Assembly (NCBI GenBank): GCA_009692365.1
Contig: SHZJ01000004.1
Span: 62,001 to 126,000, forward strand
Length of the DNA stretch: 64,000 bases
From: Gammaproteobacteria bacterium
GTDB lineage: Bacteria; Pseudomonadota; Gammaproteobacteria; Ga0077536
Direction: 5' to 3'
Shown: piece by piece, positions 1 through 8,711 of the stretch
Numbering within the stretch: position 1 is the first letter of the stretch
Layout: each line of letters opens with the position of its first letter
Program-made: the position numbers and the translations under genes
Notes under the pieces: model-generated
Databases searched by the model: none
Told to the model about the DNA's origin: nothing
The model's input: the letters and a program-made list of their open reading frames with translations, nothing else

Positions 1-1
1 G

Positions 2-3000
2 CGCGGCGGCCATCTCAGCCTGTCCCTAGAGCGCCTGGCCGCCTTGACGCCGGTGCCGCCGCAGCGCGTGGGGCTGTCTGCGACCCAAAAACCGCTGGCC
101 ACGATCGCGCGTTTCTTGGTGGGTCCTAGCGCGCCCTGCACGATCATCGATGAGGGCCATTTGCGTGCGCGTGAACTGGTCATCGAGTTACCGCCCGCGC
201 CCCTCGAGGCCGTGCTCGCGGGGGAGTCGGCGGCCGACATCCACGACCGCATGGCAGCACTCATTCGCGCGCACCGCACGACCCTGGTGTTCGTCAATAC
301 CCGGCGCTTGGCGGAACGCGTGGCCCGCGCCCTCACCGAACGTCTCGGCGAGAATGCGGTGACTTCGCACCACGGCAGCATGTCGCGCGACCGGCGGCTG
401 CTCGCCGAGCAGCGCCTGAAAGGCGGCCAGCTCCAAGCGCTGGTGGCCACCGCGTCGCTAGAACTCGGCATCGATATCGGCGCAGTCGATCTCGTGTGCC
501 AGTTGGGCTCAACGCGTTCGCTGGCGATGTTTTTGCAACGTGTGGGACGCTCTGGCCACGCCGTGGGCGCGCTCGCCAAGGGTCGACTTTTCCCCCAAAC
601 CCGCGACGAGCTAGTGGAATGTGCAGCGCTGTTGGATATGACCCGCCGGGGCGAACTCGACAGCATCGAAGTGGTGGGGCCGGCGCTCGACGTGTTGGCC
701 CAGCAGTTAGTGGCCGAAGTGGCCTGTCGGGACGCCAGTCTGGATGAACTCTACGCCCTGGTCTGCCGCGCCTATCCCTACCGCGACCTGCCGCGCGCCA
801 CTTTTAACAACGTCATCACGATGCTGGCCGAGGGCTATAGTTTTGCGCCGGGCCGGCGCAGCGCGTATTTGCATCTGGATGCGGTAAACGGCTTGGTGCG
901 GGCGCGGCGCGGGGCGCGGCTCACTGCCCTGACCTGCGGCGGGGCGATCCCGGATACGGCGGACTACGATGTCATCGCCGAGCCCATGGGCCATGTCGTG
1001 GGCACGGTCAACGAGGATTTTGCCATCGACAGTTTGCCGGGCAGTATTTTCCAATTGGGCAACACGGCGTGGCGAATTTTAAAAGTGGAGGCCGCGGCGA
1101 TGCGCGTGGTGGACGCCGCAGGCCAGCCGCCCAATATTCCGTTTTGGTTTGGCGAGGCGCCCGCGCGCAGCGTGGAGATGTCCCAGGCGGTGTCGCGGCT
1201 GCGCGAGGAATTCATCGCCCGGGTAGATGCCGCGACGGGGGATGCGCGCGTAGCCGTTGAGTCGTGGTTGGCGCTGGAGGTCGGGGCGGGCCCGGTGGCC
1301 GCGCGCCAGCTCTACGACTACCTGCTGGGCGGCTGTCGCGCGCTGGCCGCCATGCCCACCAATAGGCGCTTAGTGCTAGAGCGTTTTTTCGACGAATCGG
1401 GCGGGATGCAGCTGGTCATCCATTCGCCGCTGGGCGCGCGCGTCAATCGGGCGTGGGGACTCGCGCTGCGTAAACGCTTTTGTCGCCAGTTCAACTTTGA
1501 GCTGCAGGCGGCGGCGGTCGAAGACGCCATCGTGATCTCGCTGGGCGCGGTGCACAGTTTTCCGCTGGAGGAGGTGTGGCGTTATTTGAAGGCTGAGACG
1601 GTGCGCGAGGTGCTCATCCAAGCGCTGTTAGACGCGCCGATGTTTGGCATTCGCTGGCGCTGGGTGGCCTGCTGCGCGCTGGCGATCCAACGTTTTCGGC
1701 AGGGCAAGAAAACCCCGCCGCGCCTGCTGCGCATGCAGGCCGAAGATCTGGTTTCGCTAGTCTTCCCAGAGCAATTAGCCTGTGCCGAGAATCTTCAGGG
1801 CCGGCGCGAAATCCCCGACCACCCACTGGTGCAGCAGGCGATTTTCGATTGCCTCAACGAGGTGATGGACATTGCGGGTCTCGAAGCCCTGCTGGGTCAA
1901 ATCGAGGCGGGTGCCATCGAACTGGTGTGTCGTGATCAGGTGGAACCCTCGCCCTTCGCGCAGGCGGTACTCAACGCCAATCCCTACGCCTTTCTCGATG
2001 ACGCGCCGCTGGAGGAACGCCGCACGCAGGCCGTGCAGTCGCGGCGCTGGCTCGATCCCGATACTGCGCGCAGCCTCGGTGCCCTAGATTCGGCCGCCAT
2101 CGCCCGGGTCCGCAGCGAAGTGTGGCCGGCGCCCGAGAGTCTCGAAGAAAGCCACGATGCGCTGCTGGTCGCCGGGGTGCTCAGCGCCGCGGAACTCGCG
2201 GGAGAAAACGTCGGGCGCAGCGCAGTGCTGGCCTGGTTGGCGGCCCTGAGCCTGGCAGGCCGAGCGAGTTGCATCGAACTGCCGGGCGGGACGCAGCTGC
2301 GGTGGGTCGCCACCGAGCGTTTTGCCGAGGCGCGGGCGGTGTGGCCGGCGCTGCAACTGCGCCAAGGTCGCGGCGAGTTTGTGGGGCTGGGGCTGCGTGC
2401 CGTCACCGGCCGCGACGACGCCCTGCGCGAGTTGGTGCGCGGACGGCTGGCCATCGGCGGGCCACTCACGGCCGGCATGCTCGGGGAGTATCTGGGTTTA
2501 GCGGTGGGTGACATCGACCCGGCGCTCTACCGCCTCGAACAAGAGGGCAGCATCCTGCGCGGTACTTTTAGCGCCGCGGCGCAGGGCACGGAATGGTGTG
2601 ACCGCCGCCTGCTCGCCCGCATCCATCGCTACACGCTCAATCGGCTGCGCGCCGAGATCGAACCGGTGCCGGCGGCGGCCTACCTGCGCTTCGTGCTGGG
2701 TTGGCAATACCTCACGCCTGGCACCCGGGTGGAAGGGCTGGAGGCGACGCGGGCGGTGATCGAAACCCTCGCCGGCTTCGAGGCCCCCGCAGCGGCCTGG
2801 GAGTCGGCGCTGCTGCCGGCGCGCATCAGCGATTACTCTCCTGACTATCTGGACGCTCTCATGGCCAGCGGGCGCAGCACTTGGGCCCGGCTGAGCGCCA
2901 AAATGGACCTTGGGGCGCGCAGCGCAGGCCCGCTCAAGAGCACCCCGTTGGCGCTTTTGCCCCGCCTGCAGTTGCCGGATTGGCTGGCGTTCGCCACCCC

Positions 3001-3811
3001 GTCCAGCAGCCCCCCCAGCGTGGCCGCGCAGCGGGTGGTCGAGTATCTGCGCAGCGGTGGGGCGGCGTTTTTTGAAGACATCACCGCCGACAACGGACTC
3101 TTACGCACCCAGACCGAAAACATCCTCGGGGAGCTGGCGAGCTTAGGACTGGTGACGGCCGATAGCTTCGCGGGCCTGCGCGCGCTGCTGCTGCCCTCGG
3201 CCCTGCGCCGACCGCTGCACGGCGCCCGCCGTGGGCGCGCGCCCACGGCCCTCGAAGCGGTGGGCCGCTGGGATTTGGTCCGGCGCCGCACGCCCGATCC
3301 TCTGCTAGAAATAGAGGCGGCACCCGCACGTCTGGAGCGCATCGCACTGGTGCTGGTCAAGCGCTACGGCATCGTGTTCCGGCGCCTGCTCGAGCGAGAA
3401 TCCTTGTTGCCGCCGTGGCGGGATTTACTCCCTGCGCTACGCCGGCTCGAGGCGCGCGGGGAACTGCGCGGGGGGCGCTTCGTGGCAGGCTTTTCGGGTG
3501 AGCAATTTGCCGCGCCCACGGCGGTGGAGGCGCTGCGGGCCGCGCGCGAACGCGGCAGCGCCAAGCAGTTCGTGGGGCTGCACGCGGCGGACCCCGCCAA
3601 CCTGGTCGGCATCGTATTGCCCGGGCCCAAAATCCCCGCCACGCTCAACAACCGTCTGGTGCTCTTGGATGGCGAACTGGTGGCCGTGCAGTTGGGCGAC
3701 GAGATTAGCTTTCTGCGGCCGCTCAGCAGTGATGAGCAAATCCGCGCCCGCACGGCGCTGACCGGCGCGCGTCAGCCCAAACCCGGCCGCGCTTGGCGGC
3801 GCGCGCGCTGA
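2..3811 (+). CDS. lhr: Lhr-type ATP-dependent helicase, long form (5' truncated)
   Basis: Superfamily 2 helicase of the Lhr group, acting on nucleic acids in the cytoplasm in DNA repair or RNA metabolism. The reading frame is open from base 2, so the gene begins outside the window; the first in-window Met (44) is not its start. Visible helicase motifs are III (VGLSAT), IV (VFVNTRR), V (TASLELGIDIG) and VI (QRVGRSGH). The Walker A and DExH boxes must lie upstream. About 1000 residues follow motif VI. That matches the long bacterial Lhr with its winged-helix/Lhr-core region and large C-terminal extension, rather than the short archaeal form. The stop is 6 bp before the glycerate kinase start, so the two may be co-transcribed. 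The family call is firm; the cellular role is inferred. Confidence 0.93.
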   Translation, partial: RGGHLSLSLERLAALTPVPPQRVGLSATQKPLATIARFLVGPSAPCTIIDEGHLRARELVIELPPAPLEAVLAGESAADIHDRMAALIRAHRTTLVFVNTRRLAERVARALTERLGENAVTSHHGSMSRDRRLLAEQRLKGGQLQALVATASLELGIDIGAVDLVCQLGSTRSLAMFLQRVGRSGHAVGALAKGRLFPQTRDELVECAALLDMTRRGELDSIEVVGPALDVLAQQLVAEVACRDASLDELYALVCRAYPYRDLPRATFNNVITMLAEGYSFAPGRRSAYLHLDAVNGLVRARRGARLTALTCGGAIPDTADYDVIAEPMGHVVGTVNEDFAIDSLPGSIFQLGNTAWRILKVEAAAMRVVDAAGQPPNIPFWFGEAPARSVEMSQAVSRLREEFIARVDAATGDARVAVESWLALEVGAGPVAARQLYDYLLGGCRALAAMPTNRRLVLERFFDESGGMQLVIHSPLGARVNRAWGLALRKRFCRQFNFELQAAAVEDAIVISLGAVHSFPLEEVWRYLKAETVREVLIQALLDAPMFGIRWRWVACCALAIQRFRQGKKTPPRLLRMQAEDLVSLVFPEQLACAENLQGRREIPDHPLVQQAIFDCLNEVMDIAGLEALLGQIEAGAIELVCRDQVEPSPFAQAVLNANPYAFLDDAPLEERRTQAVQSRRWLDPDTARSLGALDSAAIARVRSEVWPAPESLEESHDALLVAGVLSAAELAGENVGRSAVLAWLAALSLAGRASCIELPGGTQLRWVATERFAEARAVWPALQLRQGRGEFVGLGLRAVTGRDDALRELVRGRLAIGGPLTAGMLGEYLGLAVGDIDPALYRLEQEGSILRGTFSAAAQGTEWCDRRLLARIHRYTLNRLRAEIEPVPAAAYLRFVLGWQYLTPGTRVEGLEATRAVIETLAGFEAPAAAWESALLPARISDYSPDYLDALMASGRSTWARLSAKMDLGARSAGPLKSTPLALLPRLQLPDWLAFATPSSSPPSVAAQRVVEYLRSGGAAFFEDITADNGLLRTQTENILGELASLGLVTADSFAGLRALLLPSALRRPLHGARRGRAPTALEAVGRWDLVRRRTPDPLLEIEAAPARLERIALVLVKRYGIVFRRLLERESLLPPWRDLLPALRRLEARGELRGGRFVAGFSGEQFAAPTAVEALRAARERGSAKQFVGLHAADPANLVGIVLPGPKIPATLNNRLVLLDGELVAVQLGDEISFLRPLSSDEQIRARTALTGARQPKPGRAWRRAR

Positions 3812-3817
3812 GCGCTC

Positions 3818-4990
3818 ATGAGAATCGTCATCGCGCCCGATTCTTTTAAGGAAAGCCTCAGCGCACAGGCGGCGGCCAACGCCATCGAGAGTGGTCTGCG
3901 GCGGGTCTTGCCGACCGCCGAACTGGTCAAAATCCCGCTGGCGGACGGCGGTGAGGGCACGGTGGACGCGCTGTTAACGGCGCTGGGTGGACGGCGGGTT
4001 CGCGTGCGGGTGATGGGGCCGCTCGGGACCCCCGTGAGCGCGGTCTATGGGCGCTTGCGGGACGGCAGCGTGGTGCTGGAGATGGCCCAGGCGGCGGGTT
4101 TGCCGCTGGTGCCCCTGGCGCGGCGCAACCCGCTTAAGACCACCACTTATGGCGTGGGCGAGTTGCTGGCCCACGCGCTGGCCCGGGGCGCACGGCGGGT
4201 GGTGCTAGGTCTCGGCGGCTCGGCGACCAACGATGGCGGTGCGGGCTTGCTGCAGGCGTTGGGCGCGCGGCTGCTCGACGCCCGCGGGCGGCCGCTGGTG
4301 GCTGGCGTCACGGGTGGGGATTTAGTCCGCGTGCGGGCTATCGACCTCGGCGCCCTCGACCCGCGGCTGGCCCACAGCGAGATCCTGATCGCCTGCGATG
4401 TCCGCAACCCGCTGGTGGGGCCGCGCGGTGCGGCGGCTATTTATGGGCCGCAAAAGGGCGCGAACCCCGCCCAAGTGCGTCTGCTCGACGCCCACTTACG
4501 CCACTTTGGTGGCCTGCTCGAGCAGGCGACGGGCGCACGGCTGCTGCAGCGCGCGGGGGCCGGCGCCGCCGGGGGCTTGGGCGCCGCGCTGCTGGGCGTC
4601 GCCGGCGGGGAAATTCACAGCGGGGCGGATTTAGTGCTGCGCTGGGTGGGCTTCGAAGCCGCGCTGCAGGGGGCTGACTTGGTCGTCACCGGCGAGGGTC
4701 GCTTGGATGACCAGACCCGCTTTGGCAAGACGCCCGCGGCCGTGGCGGCAGTCGCGCAGCGCCTGGGGATCCCCGTGGTGGGCTTGGCGGGTTCGCTCTC
4801 GACTAACGTTAACGTCAATTTCAGGCATGGATTTGACGCGCTGATGGCAGCCGTCGTCCATCCCACAACCCCTGCCGCCGCCCTCAGCCGCGCCCGCCCC
4901 GCGCTGCGCGCCGCCGCGGAACGCCTGGCACGCTGGCTGCTGCTCGCCCAGCGGTTCACGCCGCCACCCACCGCTCAGCCTGCGCGCTAG
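3818..4990 (+). CDS. glxK: glycerate kinase (GarK/GlxK family)
   Basis: Phosphorylates D-glycerate with ATP in the cytoplasm, feeding glyoxylate or glycerate carbon into glycolysis. The 390-residue length and the N-terminus (MRIVIAPDSFKESLSA) are typical of the GarK/GlxK family. So are the DGGEGT segment near residue 47 and the GLGGSATNDGG signature near residue 130. ATG follows the lhr stop by 6 bp with only a weak ribosome site, suggesting translation coupled to lhr. The C-terminal 25 residues are Pro/Ala-rich. No glyoxylate carboligase or tartronate semialdehyde reductase is nearby, so the pathway is not shown by context. Whether the product is 2- or 3-phosphoglycerate cannot be read from the sequence. 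Confidence 0.93.
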   Translation: MRIVIAPDSFKESLSAQAAANAIESGLRRVLPTAELVKIPLADGGEGTVDALLTALGGRRVRVRVMGPLGTPVSAVYGRLRDGSVVLEMAQAAGLPLVPLARRNPLKTTTYGVGELLAHALARGARRVVLGLGGSATNDGGAGLLQALGARLLDARGRPLVAGVTGGDLVRVRAIDLGALDPRLAHSEILIACDVRNPLVGPRGAAAIYGPQKGANPAQVRLLDAHLRHFGGLLEQATGARLLQRAGAGAAGGLGAALLGVAGGEIHSGADLVLRWVGFEAALQGADLVVTGEGRLDDQTRFGKTPAAVAAVAQRLGIPVVGLAGSLSTNVNVNFRHGFDALMAAVVHPTTPAAALSRARPALRAAAERLARWLLLAQRFTPPPTAQPAR

Positions 4991-5150
4991 CGACTCCTCG
5001 CGCCCGGCGACACGGGCTGCAACGCCCGCCGCCCGCGCCCGCTTTAGTGCCGGTGCAGGCGTCGAGAGTGGCGCTAAGCCCAGCTGCCTGTCCCTCGCCT
5101 GAGTCTCTTTGCGCAGGTGGACCGTGGCGACATCGCGTTTAAAAGAAAAC

Positions 5151-5162
5151 TCCCGTACGGGA
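5151..5162. promoter_or_regulatory. perfect 12-bp palindrome, candidate HipB operator
   Basis: TCCCGTACGGGA is a perfect palindrome 58 bp before the TTG start of the HipB-like gene, in an unusually AT-rich pocket of this GC-rich window. HipB proteins are known to bind palindromes upstream of their own operon, and the E. coli site has inward TATCC/GGATA half-sites. That this one is the operator is inferred from position and symmetry. Confidence 0.4.
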
Positions 5163-5191
5163 ATAATAATTAGATAAACTACTTTGGCTAT

Positions 5192-5207
5192 TTAAAGCTC
5201 GCTTTAA
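5192..5207. promoter_or_regulatory. 7-bp inverted repeat before the HipB-like start
   Basis: TTAAAGC, a 2-base spacer, then GCTTTAA forms a perfect inverted repeat ending 12 bp before the TTG start at 5220. It could be a second operator or an mRNA hairpin covering the leader. It differs in sequence from the palindrome at 5151-5162. Confidence 0.3.
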
Positions 5208-5219
5208 GGCGTTTAACCA

Positions 5220-5483
5220 TTGAAAACAATCTTAGAAGAGAAAAACACGATTTTAGGACAAAGTCCGGCCCTCACCGAGCTCGGTCTCGCGGTACGGCTG
5301 CGGCGGCGCTCAGTGCAACTCAAACAAAATGAACTCGCCGGTTTGGCCGGCGTGGGCCTGCGTTTCATCTCCGATCTCGAGCACGGCAAGCCGGGCCTGG
5401 AGATCGGTCGGGTGGTGCGGGTGCTCACGGCGTTGGGTCTAGAACTGCTGGTCGCGCCGCGTCGATGGTGGGCGCCGCGTTGA
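5220..5483 (+). CDS. HipB-like XRE-family antitoxin/repressor
   Basis: Small 87-residue DNA-binding protein. Residues about 22-75 form an XRE/Cro helix-turn-helix (LKQNELAGLAGVGLRFISDLEHGK) like that of HipB antitoxins, which repress their own operon and bind HipA. It starts with TTG at 5220; no ATG lies in a suitable place. The last 19 bp overlap the ATG of the HipA-like gene, as is usual in hipBA operons. Two inverted repeats lie just upstream and may be its operators. The final residues (APRRWWAPR) are basic and aromatic, and may be shaped by the overlap. Function rests on the fold and the pairing with the next gene. Confidence 0.82.
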   Translation: MKTILEEKNTILGQSPALTELGLAVRLRRRSVQLKQNELAGLAGVGLRFISDLEHGKPGLEIGRVVRVLTALGLELLVAPRRWWAPR

Positions 5484-6730
5484 CCCTCCCGGCCTTGGAA
5501 CTACGACTGGCGGGGACGTTGCGCGGGCAGCTCGTCCAGCAGGCCCCGGACTACTGGTCTTATCGCCCCTTGGTGGCCGGACCTCCGGCGGGCTTGGGGG
5601 CGTTCTGGTCAATTCGACAGTTAACGTCAATAACTAATCAAGAGACTGCTAACGTGCGCGCCTGGTTTCGACATTTACTGCCTGACGCCAGCGTCTGCCA
5701 CCAGTTGGCGCAGCGCCTGGGGTTTTCGGTGGGTAATGATTTTGCGCTCCTCGGCGCTCTGGGCGCCGATGCCCCGGGTGCGCTGAGTCTGCGCTGGCCG
5801 GGCGCGCGCTCGGCGGACCCGCCGGGATGTTTGACGGTGGCTGAAGTCGCCGCGCTGCTCGTCGCCTTGCGCGCAGCGCAGCCGCCCCCCCGGATTGCCG
5901 AGGCCACGGCGCCCGGCGATGCCGGCTGTGTGCCGCTGTGCCAGACGGCGCAGGGCTGGTGGTATCCGACGGCCGAGCGCCCGAGCAATGTGTGGCTGCG
6001 CGCGGGGCGCCACGGCTGGCCGGATGCCGTCCACAACGAAGCCTTCTGTCTGGGGCTAGCAGCGCGGGCCGGGGTGCCGGTGTTGGCCAGCGAGTGGGTG
6101 CAAAAGCCACTGCCGTGCTTGATCACAGCGCGTTCAGACCGCCAACGGAGTGGCCCGGAGCCCGTATTGGCGTGGGTGCACGAGGAGAACTTCGGGCAAA
6201 TTGCCGGTCTGGCGCCGGAGCAGGCGTTTGAGCGCGAAGGAGGACTGGCGCTGCGCGACTGTGTCGCTCTGATGAGGCGCCACAGCGCGGTGCCGGCGCT
6301 GGATTTGCGCACGCTGCTGCGGTGGGTGGTGTTCAATCACCTCGTGGGGAACGGTCTGGCCACCGCGCGCGATCTGCGCTTTCACTACACCGCGCAGGGC
6401 CCCAGGCTCGCCCCTTTCGCCAACCTGCTCTCCACCCATGTGTATGCGCAGGTGAGTGAGCGGCTGGGGATGATGGTCGGGCAGGAGGACCGCCCGGACT
6501 GGATCAGGCCGGCACGCTGGCGGGGACTCGCGCAGGAATTGGATTTGAACGCCCACTACGTGCTCGCGCTGGTCGGCGAACTCGCGCTCGCCATGCCGGG
6601 GTGGTTGGCGGCGCAGGTGCAGGCTTGGCAGGCGACGAACAGCTGGTCGCCGGTGCTGGCGCAGGTGCGCGAACTCGTGCTCAAACGTGCGCGGCAGCTG
6701 GCGGTGAGCTTAGCGGCAGAGCGTGCGTAA
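5465..6730 (+). CDS. HipA-like protein with degraded kinase motifs (putative pseudokinase)
   Basis: The 421-residue protein matches HipA serine/threonine kinases in layout. It has the N-subdomain with VRAWFRHLLPD near residue 64, the NEAFCLGLAARAGVPV helix near 191, and the FNHLVGN segment near 290 followed by RLAPF near 314. The catalytic loop, usually D-x-H-x-K-N, reads GLATARDL (297-304) here. The metal-binding F-Y-D reads FAN (318-320). Both catalytic aspartates therefore look absent. HipA normally phosphorylates glutamyl-tRNA synthetase and causes dormancy; this copy probably cannot phosphorylate. The frame is intact over its whole length, which argues against a recent dead gene. It overlaps the HipB-like gene by 19 bp. 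Confidence 0.78.
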   Translation: MVGAALTLPALELRLAGTLRGQLVQQAPDYWSYRPLVAGPPAGLGAFWSIRQLTSITNQETANVRAWFRHLLPDASVCHQLAQRLGFSVGNDFALLGALGADAPGALSLRWPGARSADPPGCLTVAEVAALLVALRAAQPPPRIAEATAPGDAGCVPLCQTAQGWWYPTAERPSNVWLRAGRHGWPDAVHNEAFCLGLAARAGVPVLASEWVQKPLPCLITARSDRQRSGPEPVLAWVHEENFGQIAGLAPEQAFEREGGLALRDCVALMRRHSAVPALDLRTLLRWVVFNHLVGNGLATARDLRFHYTAQGPRLAPFANLLSTHVYAQVSERLGMMVGQEDRPDWIRPARWRGLAQELDLNAHYVLALVGELALAMPGWLAAQVQAWQATNSWSPVLAQVRELVLKRARQLAVSLAAERA

Positions 6731-6766
6731 CCGGCATCGGTAGTCCGCGCCACACCCTCGCCGGCC

Positions 6767-7105
6767 TTAGTCGAACAACGGAAAACCAAAGAGGCGAGCC
6801 AGAAATGGCGTCCAGGCCCCCACCATCACCAGCAGCGCCCACAGGTCGAGGCGGCTCGCGTGGTACAGGTCGGCGCGCCGGTCTGGGGTTGCGTCCATGG
6901 CAAAAATGCGGGTCATGGTGAAATCGAGCAAAAGCACGAAGACCATGATCACCATCAGCGCCGGTGCGACCACCGAGGTCACGATTCGCCAGTCCCGCAC
7001 ATAGGTTAGGCCATCTTGAAAAGGGCCGGGTAGCGCCAATAGCGCGGCGCAGGCCAGCATGGCGAGGCGATGCGGGTTCAAGCCGCGCAGCAAATTTTTT
7101 GTCAT
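6767..7105 (-). CDS. small integral membrane protein, unknown function
   Basis: A 112-residue protein with three likely membrane segments: residues about 11-26, a long one near 40-58 (SVVAPALMVIMVFVLLLDF), and one near 86-105. I do not recognise the family. The frame extends further upstream, but hydrophobic protein-like sequence begins only at the MM pair (7108/7105), and the extension would run into the divergent avtA gene. It may be transcribed from the roughly 80-bp region shared with avtA. Convergent with the HipA-like gene, with a 36-bp gap. Confidence 0.6.
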   Translation of the reverse strand: MTKNLLRGLNPHRLAMLACAALLALPGPFQDGLTYVRDWRIVTSVVAPALMVIMVFVLLLDFTMTRIFAMDATPDRRADLYHASRLDLWALLVMVGAWTPFLARLFGFPLFD

Positions 7106-7184
7106 CATGCGGGGATTATCCACCAATCCCCGCCGGTGGCGTAGCCTGCGTTTGAGCGCACACCCTCGCGTTGAGGAACACTGC

Positions 7185-8423
7185 ATGTATTCACGCTTCG
7201 GCGCCGGATTTGCTGCGAAAAGTGGTACCCGCCAACTCATGGACGACCTCGGTGAGGTCGCACGGGGCGGGGCTGGATTGATCAACTTAGGGGGCGGTAA
7301 CCCGGCCTCGATCCCGGCGCTGGAGGCGCGCTTTGAGGCGGCATGGTCGGCGGTGCCGACGGTCGACTGGCTGCGACTCCTCGGCGGTTACGACGCCCCG
7401 CAGGGCCATCAGCCCTTTCTCGAAGCCTTGGCGCAGACCCTCCGAGAGGGTCTGGGTTGGCCCCTGAGCGCGCGTAATTTTTTGGTCACCGGCGGCTCTC
7501 AGGCGTCGTTTTTTTTGCTGTTCAACCTGTTTGGGGGGACCACCGCCACCGGCCAGCGCAAGCAAATTTTGTTGCCCCAAGCCCCGGAATACATCGGTTA
7601 CGCCCAAAGCGGGATCGAGCCCGCGATGCTAGTTTCTCATCCCGCCCTGATCGAGCGGGTGTCGCCGCACCGCTTCAAATATCGCCCGGATTTCGCCGCC
7701 ATCACCGTGGATGAACGCTTTGGCGCGCTCTGCGTCAGCCGCCCGTGTAATCCCACCGGGAATGTCCTCAGCGATGACGAAATCGCCCGTTTACGCGCCT
7801 TGACGCGCCTCGCCGGCGTGCCGCTGATCGTGGACTGCGCGTACGGCGAGCCTTTCCCTGGGATTAGTTTTGTCCCGACATCGCTCGTGTGGGACGAGGA
7901 TTTGGTGCTCTGCCTAAGCCTCTCCAAGCTGGGACTGCCCGGCGTGCGGACGGGGCTCGTGGTCGCCTCGGAGCCGGTTATCGAGGTGCTCACCAGCCTG
8001 CATGCGATGTTAGCGCTGTCGGTCAACCCGGTGGGGTCGCGCCTCGCGCTAGAACTCATGCGCAGCAACGACCTGCTGGCGCTTGGGCGGGAGATTATCG
8101 CCCCGCACTATGCCGCCCACTCTGCCACGGCGCTCGCGCTATGCGACGAATTACTGGCCGGCACCGACTATCTCATCCACCTCTCACAGGGCGCGATTTT
8201 TCTGTGGCTCTGGTTCCCGAGCTTGCCGGTGTCCGTGCAGGTGCTCTACGAAGCGCTCAAAGGGCGCGGCGTGCTGGTCATCCCGGGGCATCATTTTGGT
8301 CCCGGGCTAGCCGCGCCGTGGCCGCATTTGGCGCAGTGTTTGCGGATTTCTTACGCGCAGCCGGCCGCGACCCTACGCGCTGGGCTGACGGTGTTGGCGC
8401 AAACGCTGCGTGACTTGGGTTGA
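7185..8423 (+). CDS. avtA: valine--pyruvate aminotransferase
   Basis: PLP-dependent class I/II aminotransferase of 412 residues, close to the length of E. coli AvtA. AvtA interconverts valine/2-oxoisovalerate with alanine/pyruvate in branched-chain amino acid metabolism. The N-terminus (SRFGAGFAAKSGTRQLMDDLGE) and the LGGGNPA signature are characteristic of AvtA. The PLP lysine lies in LSLSKLGLPGVRTG. An upstream extension to 7059 is open, but the GAGGA ribosome site 7-11 bp before ATG 7185 and the AvtA-like N-terminus fix the start there. An unusually folded intergenic region follows. Confidence 0.9.
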   Translation: MYSRFGAGFAAKSGTRQLMDDLGEVARGGAGLINLGGGNPASIPALEARFEAAWSAVPTVDWLRLLGGYDAPQGHQPFLEALAQTLREGLGWPLSARNFLVTGGSQASFFLLFNLFGGTTATGQRKQILLPQAPEYIGYAQSGIEPAMLVSHPALIERVSPHRFKYRPDFAAITVDERFGALCVSRPCNPTGNVLSDDEIARLRALTRLAGVPLIVDCAYGEPFPGISFVPTSLVWDEDLVLCLSLSKLGLPGVRTGLVVASEPVIEVLTSLHAMLALSVNPVGSRLALELMRSNDLLALGREIIAPHYAAHSATALALCDELLAGTDYLIHLSQGAIFLWLWFPSLPVSVQVLYEALKGRGVLVIPGHHFGPGLAAPWPHLAQCLRISYAQPAATLRAGLTVLAQTLRDLG

Positions 8424-8445
8424 GGCGGGTGGCAGATAAAGGGGT

Positions 8446-8663
8446 TCGCGCGGAGAGCCGGCGTGGTTATTGATTGGAATAACCGACCTCCGCGCGACAC
8501 GAAGGGACTAATTGGGCCACCGCCGCGGCTGCGGTAAGGTGTGAAAGAATCACGGGCCGGGGTGCGCATGGACTAGACCCCCGGACGGTTCTTTCCTATG
8601 AAAGAGAGTTATTTACGAGCCTAATTTCTAGCTTTTTATCAGGCTTCAGTCAAGCCCTGAAGC
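8446..8663. other. cluster of intergenic inverted repeats, possible structured RNA
   Basis: Perfect 10-bp arms at 8446-8455 and 8488-8497 enclose a second perfect 7-bp stem (8465-8471 with 8478-8484, loop GATTGG). Further hairpins follow: CCGGGGT with ACCCCCGG near 8555-8584, TCTTTC/GAAAGA at 8590-8605, and GCTTCAG/CTGAAGC at 8643-8663. There is no T-tract after the first stem, so it is not a simple terminator. The segment lies between avtA and a same-strand nucleotidyltransferase gene. I do not recognise a known riboswitch or small RNA. The strand is unknown. Confidence 0.35.
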
Positions 8664-8711
8664 GCCCCCCACGGCTGGGGCCGCCGGCGCGCGCGGCCCG
8701 GAGAGTGCTCT

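Noticed and set aside
44-3811. The Met at 44 as the true start of the Lhr helicase
   Set aside because: The frame is open to base 2 with helicase-like sequence before it (RGGHLSLSLERL), and motifs I and II are missing, so the gene begins outside the window.
5638-6336. 232-residue minus-strand frame opposite the HipA-like gene
   Set aside because: Composition rich in Ser/Arg/Ala with no motif; considered because HipA looked degenerate, but the HipA frame has clear homology.
8446-8497. Intrinsic terminator for avtA
   Set aside because: The outer stem encloses a long internal loop and is followed by CACGAAGG, not a T-run, and further hairpins continue downstream.
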